DNA of 64,000 nt, from positions 2,716,804 through 2,780,803 of the forward strand of contig NZ_CP094326.1 of the NCBI RefSeq assembly GCF_022760175.1, in the 5' to 3' direction. This stretch comes from Zhouia spongiae (GTDB lineage: Bacteria; Bacteroidota; Bacteroidia; Flavobacteriales; Flavobacteriaceae). The position numbers and the translations under genes were made by a program. The notes beneath the pieces were generated by a model, which was given only the letters and a program-made list of their open reading frames with translations, searched no databases and had not been told where the DNA came from. This document shows positions 62,119 to 64,000 of this stretch, in pieces (the first letter of the stretch is position 1; every line of letters starts with the position of its first letter).

Positions 62119-63454
62119 AATTGTATTTATTGCATTTGCGGCTGCACTGGCCGGATTTTTGTTTGGGTTTGACACTGCAGTGATTTCAGGCACAGTTGAA
62201 TTGGTTAAGGAACAATTTAACCTTTCTGACGCCGGAATAGGCTGGTATGTTAGCTGTGCATTGGTAGGTGCTATTTCCGGTGTGGTATTTTCAGGTTACC
62301 TGAGTGATAAATACGGCCGTAAATTTATGTTGATGCTATCCGGGGCCCTGTTTTTAATCTCAGCTCTGGGATGTACAGTTTCAGGGTCTTTTACAGAGCT
62401 GGTACTTTATCGGTTAATAGGAGGTGTTGCCTTTGGGGTTGCATCTATGGTTTCGCCATTATACATCAGTGAAATTTCTCCGGCTCATATGCGAGGAAAA
62501 TTGGTGTCGGTCTATCAGCTGGCTATTACACTTGGAATCCTTATAGCCTATTTTAGTAATTACTGGACGTCTCTCGCTCATGAAAGAGGACAGGATTCCG
62601 GTTTTTTTCTGGCAAAACTTCTATATGGGGAACAATATTGGAGAGGCATGTTCTTTAATGAGGTATTTCCGGTGATTTTATTTTTAGGGTGCTTACTCTT
62701 TATCCCTAAAAGTCCGAGATGGTTGATGGTAAAAAACAGGATAGATGCCGCCAGACAGATCATAGATGCATATCAAATAGAATATCAACAACAGAAAACG
62801 GAGGTTAAAGAAGAAAAAACAGGTTTTTTTAAACTGGTAAAAGGAATTTACCGGCGTCCGATGCTTATAGCCATATTCTTGATGGTTTTCTCCCAGATAT
62901 GTGGTATTAATGCAATTATTTATTACGGTCCCAGTATTTTGAATGAAGCCGGATTTACCCTGGGAGATGCCCTGGGAGGGCAGGTAACAATAGGTTTTGT
63001 GAATGTTGTTTTTACGTTTGTTGCAATCTATACCATAGACAGGTGGGGCCGAAAACCTCTTTTGAGGTTCGGTGCAACAGGTGTTATTTTGTCATTGTTG
63101 CTGATTAGTCTCATGTTCTTTCTGGGAGACAGCTATGCTAATTATGTTATAGTAGGAATACTGCTATATATTGCGTGTTATGCTTTTTCTCTGGGACCGG
63201 TTCAGTTTGTGATCGCATCTGAAGTATTTCCGACAAATATCAGGGGCAGGGCGCTGACTATAAGTACATTGTTTTTATGGGGAACAAATGCCATAGTTGG
63301 ACAGACTTTTCCAATGATATTATCGGAGTTAAAAGCTCCGCTTACTTTTTTGCTTTTTGGGGTAATCTGTATGCCGGCTATATGGATTATTAAAAAATAT
63401 ATTCCGGAAACAAAAGGAAAAACCCTGGAAGAAATAGAAAATTCATGGAAATAA
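62108..63454 (+). CDS. MFS sugar porter
   Basis: Twelve-helix sugar:proton symporter of 448 residues from ATG 62108 (an earlier in-frame start would overlap the previous gene by 47 bases). Sugar porter signatures: GFLFGFDTAVISGTVEL, GYLSDKYGRKFMLM, PLYISEISPAHMRGKLVS, PKSPRWLMVK, DRWGRKPLLR and IPETKGKTLEEIE. The start overlaps the kinase-isomerase fusion by 11 bases, so transport and phosphorylation are coupled in expression. Mannose is the likely substrate from context. Last gene of the cluster, followed by a strong terminator. Confidence 0.92.
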   Translation: MNFKIVFIAFAAALAGFLFGFDTAVISGTVELVKEQFNLSDAGIGWYVSCALVGAISGVVFSGYLSDKYGRKFMLMLSGALFLISALGCTVSGSFTELVLYRLIGGVAFGVASMVSPLYISEISPAHMRGKLVSVYQLAITLGILIAYFSNYWTSLAHERGQDSGFFLAKLLYGEQYWRGMFFNEVFPVILFLGCLLFIPKSPRWLMVKNRIDAARQIIDAYQIEYQQQKTEVKEEKTGFFKLVKGIYRRPMLIAIFLMVFSQICGINAIIYYGPSILNEAGFTLGDALGGQVTIGFVNVVFTFVAIYTIDRWGRKPLLRFGATGVILSLLLISLMFFLGDSYANYVIVGILLYIACYAFSLGPVQFVIASEVFPTNIRGRALTISTLFLWGTNAIVGQTFPMILSELKAPLTFLLFGVICMPAIWIIKKYIPETKGKTLEEIENSWK

Positions 63455-63478
63455 AGGATTTTAAGAAAGATCAATATT

Positions 63479-63516
63479 AAAAGAGGCCGTCTAAGAATAT
63501 TAGGCGGCCTCTTTTT
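63479..63516 (+). terminator. Intrinsic terminator at the end of the mannoside cluster
   Basis: AAAGAGGCCGTCTAA pairs with TTAGGCGGCCTCTTT (one G-U pair) around GAATA, followed by T residues. The arms begin with AAAA and end in TTTTTT, so it can act in both directions. Confidence 0.85.
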
Positions 63517-63619
63517 TAGCGTTTTCAAGGGCTTCCATTTGCTTTAAAAATTGGTGACACCGAACTAGCCCTGCTACATTATGGAAATTACGCGATGTTC
63601 GTTCATCTAATAAGCCGCT
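63500..63619 (-). pseudogene. Possible C-terminal coding remnant on the minus strand
   Basis: A minus-strand frame without start reads SGLLDERTSRNFHNVAGLVR, then CHQFLKQMEALENAKKEAA and stop. The Lys/Glu/Ala-rich ending looks like the C-terminus of a real protein and the frame breaks upstream (stops at 63620-63622 and further). It may be debris of a transposase or other gene that used the terminator from the other side. No family could be named. Confidence 0.35.
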
Positions 63620-64000
63620 TTATTCTTTTGCAGTTCTTAGAACTTCTTAGACAAGAGATCTTTTAACATTTGATGAAACTGTCATTCTGCATGTCGGTTT
63701 AATGGTTTATAGCTTAAAAATTCAAACCCTCTTGCTTTTATTGAGGTTTCAAGGGAATGTTAGTAAAGAATGTTTAGACGTAATGACTCTCCTTCTAAAC
63801 TTTATTAATTATGGGCTGTCCTTACTTTTTGTGTGGTTTTGTCGAATGTTAGTGAGTTTGTAAAATTATATTTTAGCTTCTCAAATTTCAATGAAATGGA
63901 AAGGAATATTATCATAGTTTAACTAAGGAAATTTTAAAATGTTATTAATAAATTAATCTGATTTGTTAAAAACATTTACTATAAAAAAGATATTTCTATT
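63620..64000. other. Gene-free right end of the window
   Basis: AT-rich sequence with short frames broken by stops on both strands. No promoter, tRNA or repeat was recognised. It may continue the remnant at 63500-63619 in decayed form. Confidence 0.4.

Noticed and set aside
44160-64000. tRNA-His 3' end as an integrase attachment site with a second copy to the right
   Set aside because: No repeat of the tRNA 3' end was seen in the rest of the window and no integrase gene is present; a copy beyond the window cannot be excluded.
1-64000. CRISPR arrays, rRNA genes and intact insertion sequences
   Set aside because: Looked for regularly spaced repeats, rRNA-like stretches and full-length transposase genes and saw none.

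Overview
The window looks like chromosome from a marine-type member of the Flavobacteriaceae (Bacteroidota). Evidence: a SusC/SusD outer-membrane uptake pair, a beta-propeller/Y_Y_Y regulator, Bacteroidota-type -7 promoter boxes (TAnnTTTG) without clear Shine-Dalgarno sequences, a fused ResB-CcsA cytochrome c maturation protein, the bacillithiol enzyme BshB1, AT-rich DNA and many lipoprotein signals. Species cannot be fixed from sequence alone.

Layout. 1-4814: end of a trans-4-hydroxyproline catabolic cluster (2,5-dioxovalerate dehydrogenase cut by the window edge, hydroxyproline epimerase, FAD D-amino-acid dehydrogenase) and a convergent AraC regulator. 4829-9946: DNA repair and stress block (uvrA, ECF sigma factor, 47-residue peptide, an endonuclease III without its iron-sulfur cysteines, bcp peroxiredoxin). 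10007-15350: minus-strand operon of a secreted PIG-L deacetylase, a 33-residue membrane peptide, a sodium:solute symporter and a Gfo/Idh/MocA oxidoreductase. 15426-17855: housekeeping operon (DUF2520 protein, KdsC-like phosphatase, Maf, small MscS). 18166-27009: CcsBA, an orphan TPR histidine kinase, an MFS and a MATE transporter. 27154-38248: SusC, SusD and a PhoD-like phosphatase, divergent from a membrane propeller regulator with a LuxR-type HTH; a 14-bp tandem repeat lies between them. 38280-44184: tex, a CarboxypepD_reg protein, glutathione peroxidase, a PLP sulfur enzyme, bshB1 and tRNA-His.

44185-64000 is an accessory catabolic region. It starts at the tRNA-His gene with transposase debris and ends with another possible coding remnant. 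It carries a DUF1080/Gfo-Idh pair (a candidate 3-keto-glycoside route), a GntR/UTRA regulator, a structured intergenic element, three divergent GH92 enzymes, an alkaline-phosphatase-superfamily lipoprotein, an unassigned (alpha/alpha)6 glycosidase-like lipoprotein, a ROK kinase fused to a mannose-6-phosphate isomerase, and an MFS sugar porter. Read together: surface or periplasmic enzymes release mannose from alpha-mannosides, perhaps phosphorylated ones; the porter imports it; the fusion protein phosphorylates it and isomerises it to fructose-6-phosphate. Two HutC-type palindromes, one upstream of the first GH92 gene and one upstream of the third, are candidate sites for the GntR regulator. 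No SusC/SusD pair lies in this region, which is unusual for a Bacteroidota glycan locus.
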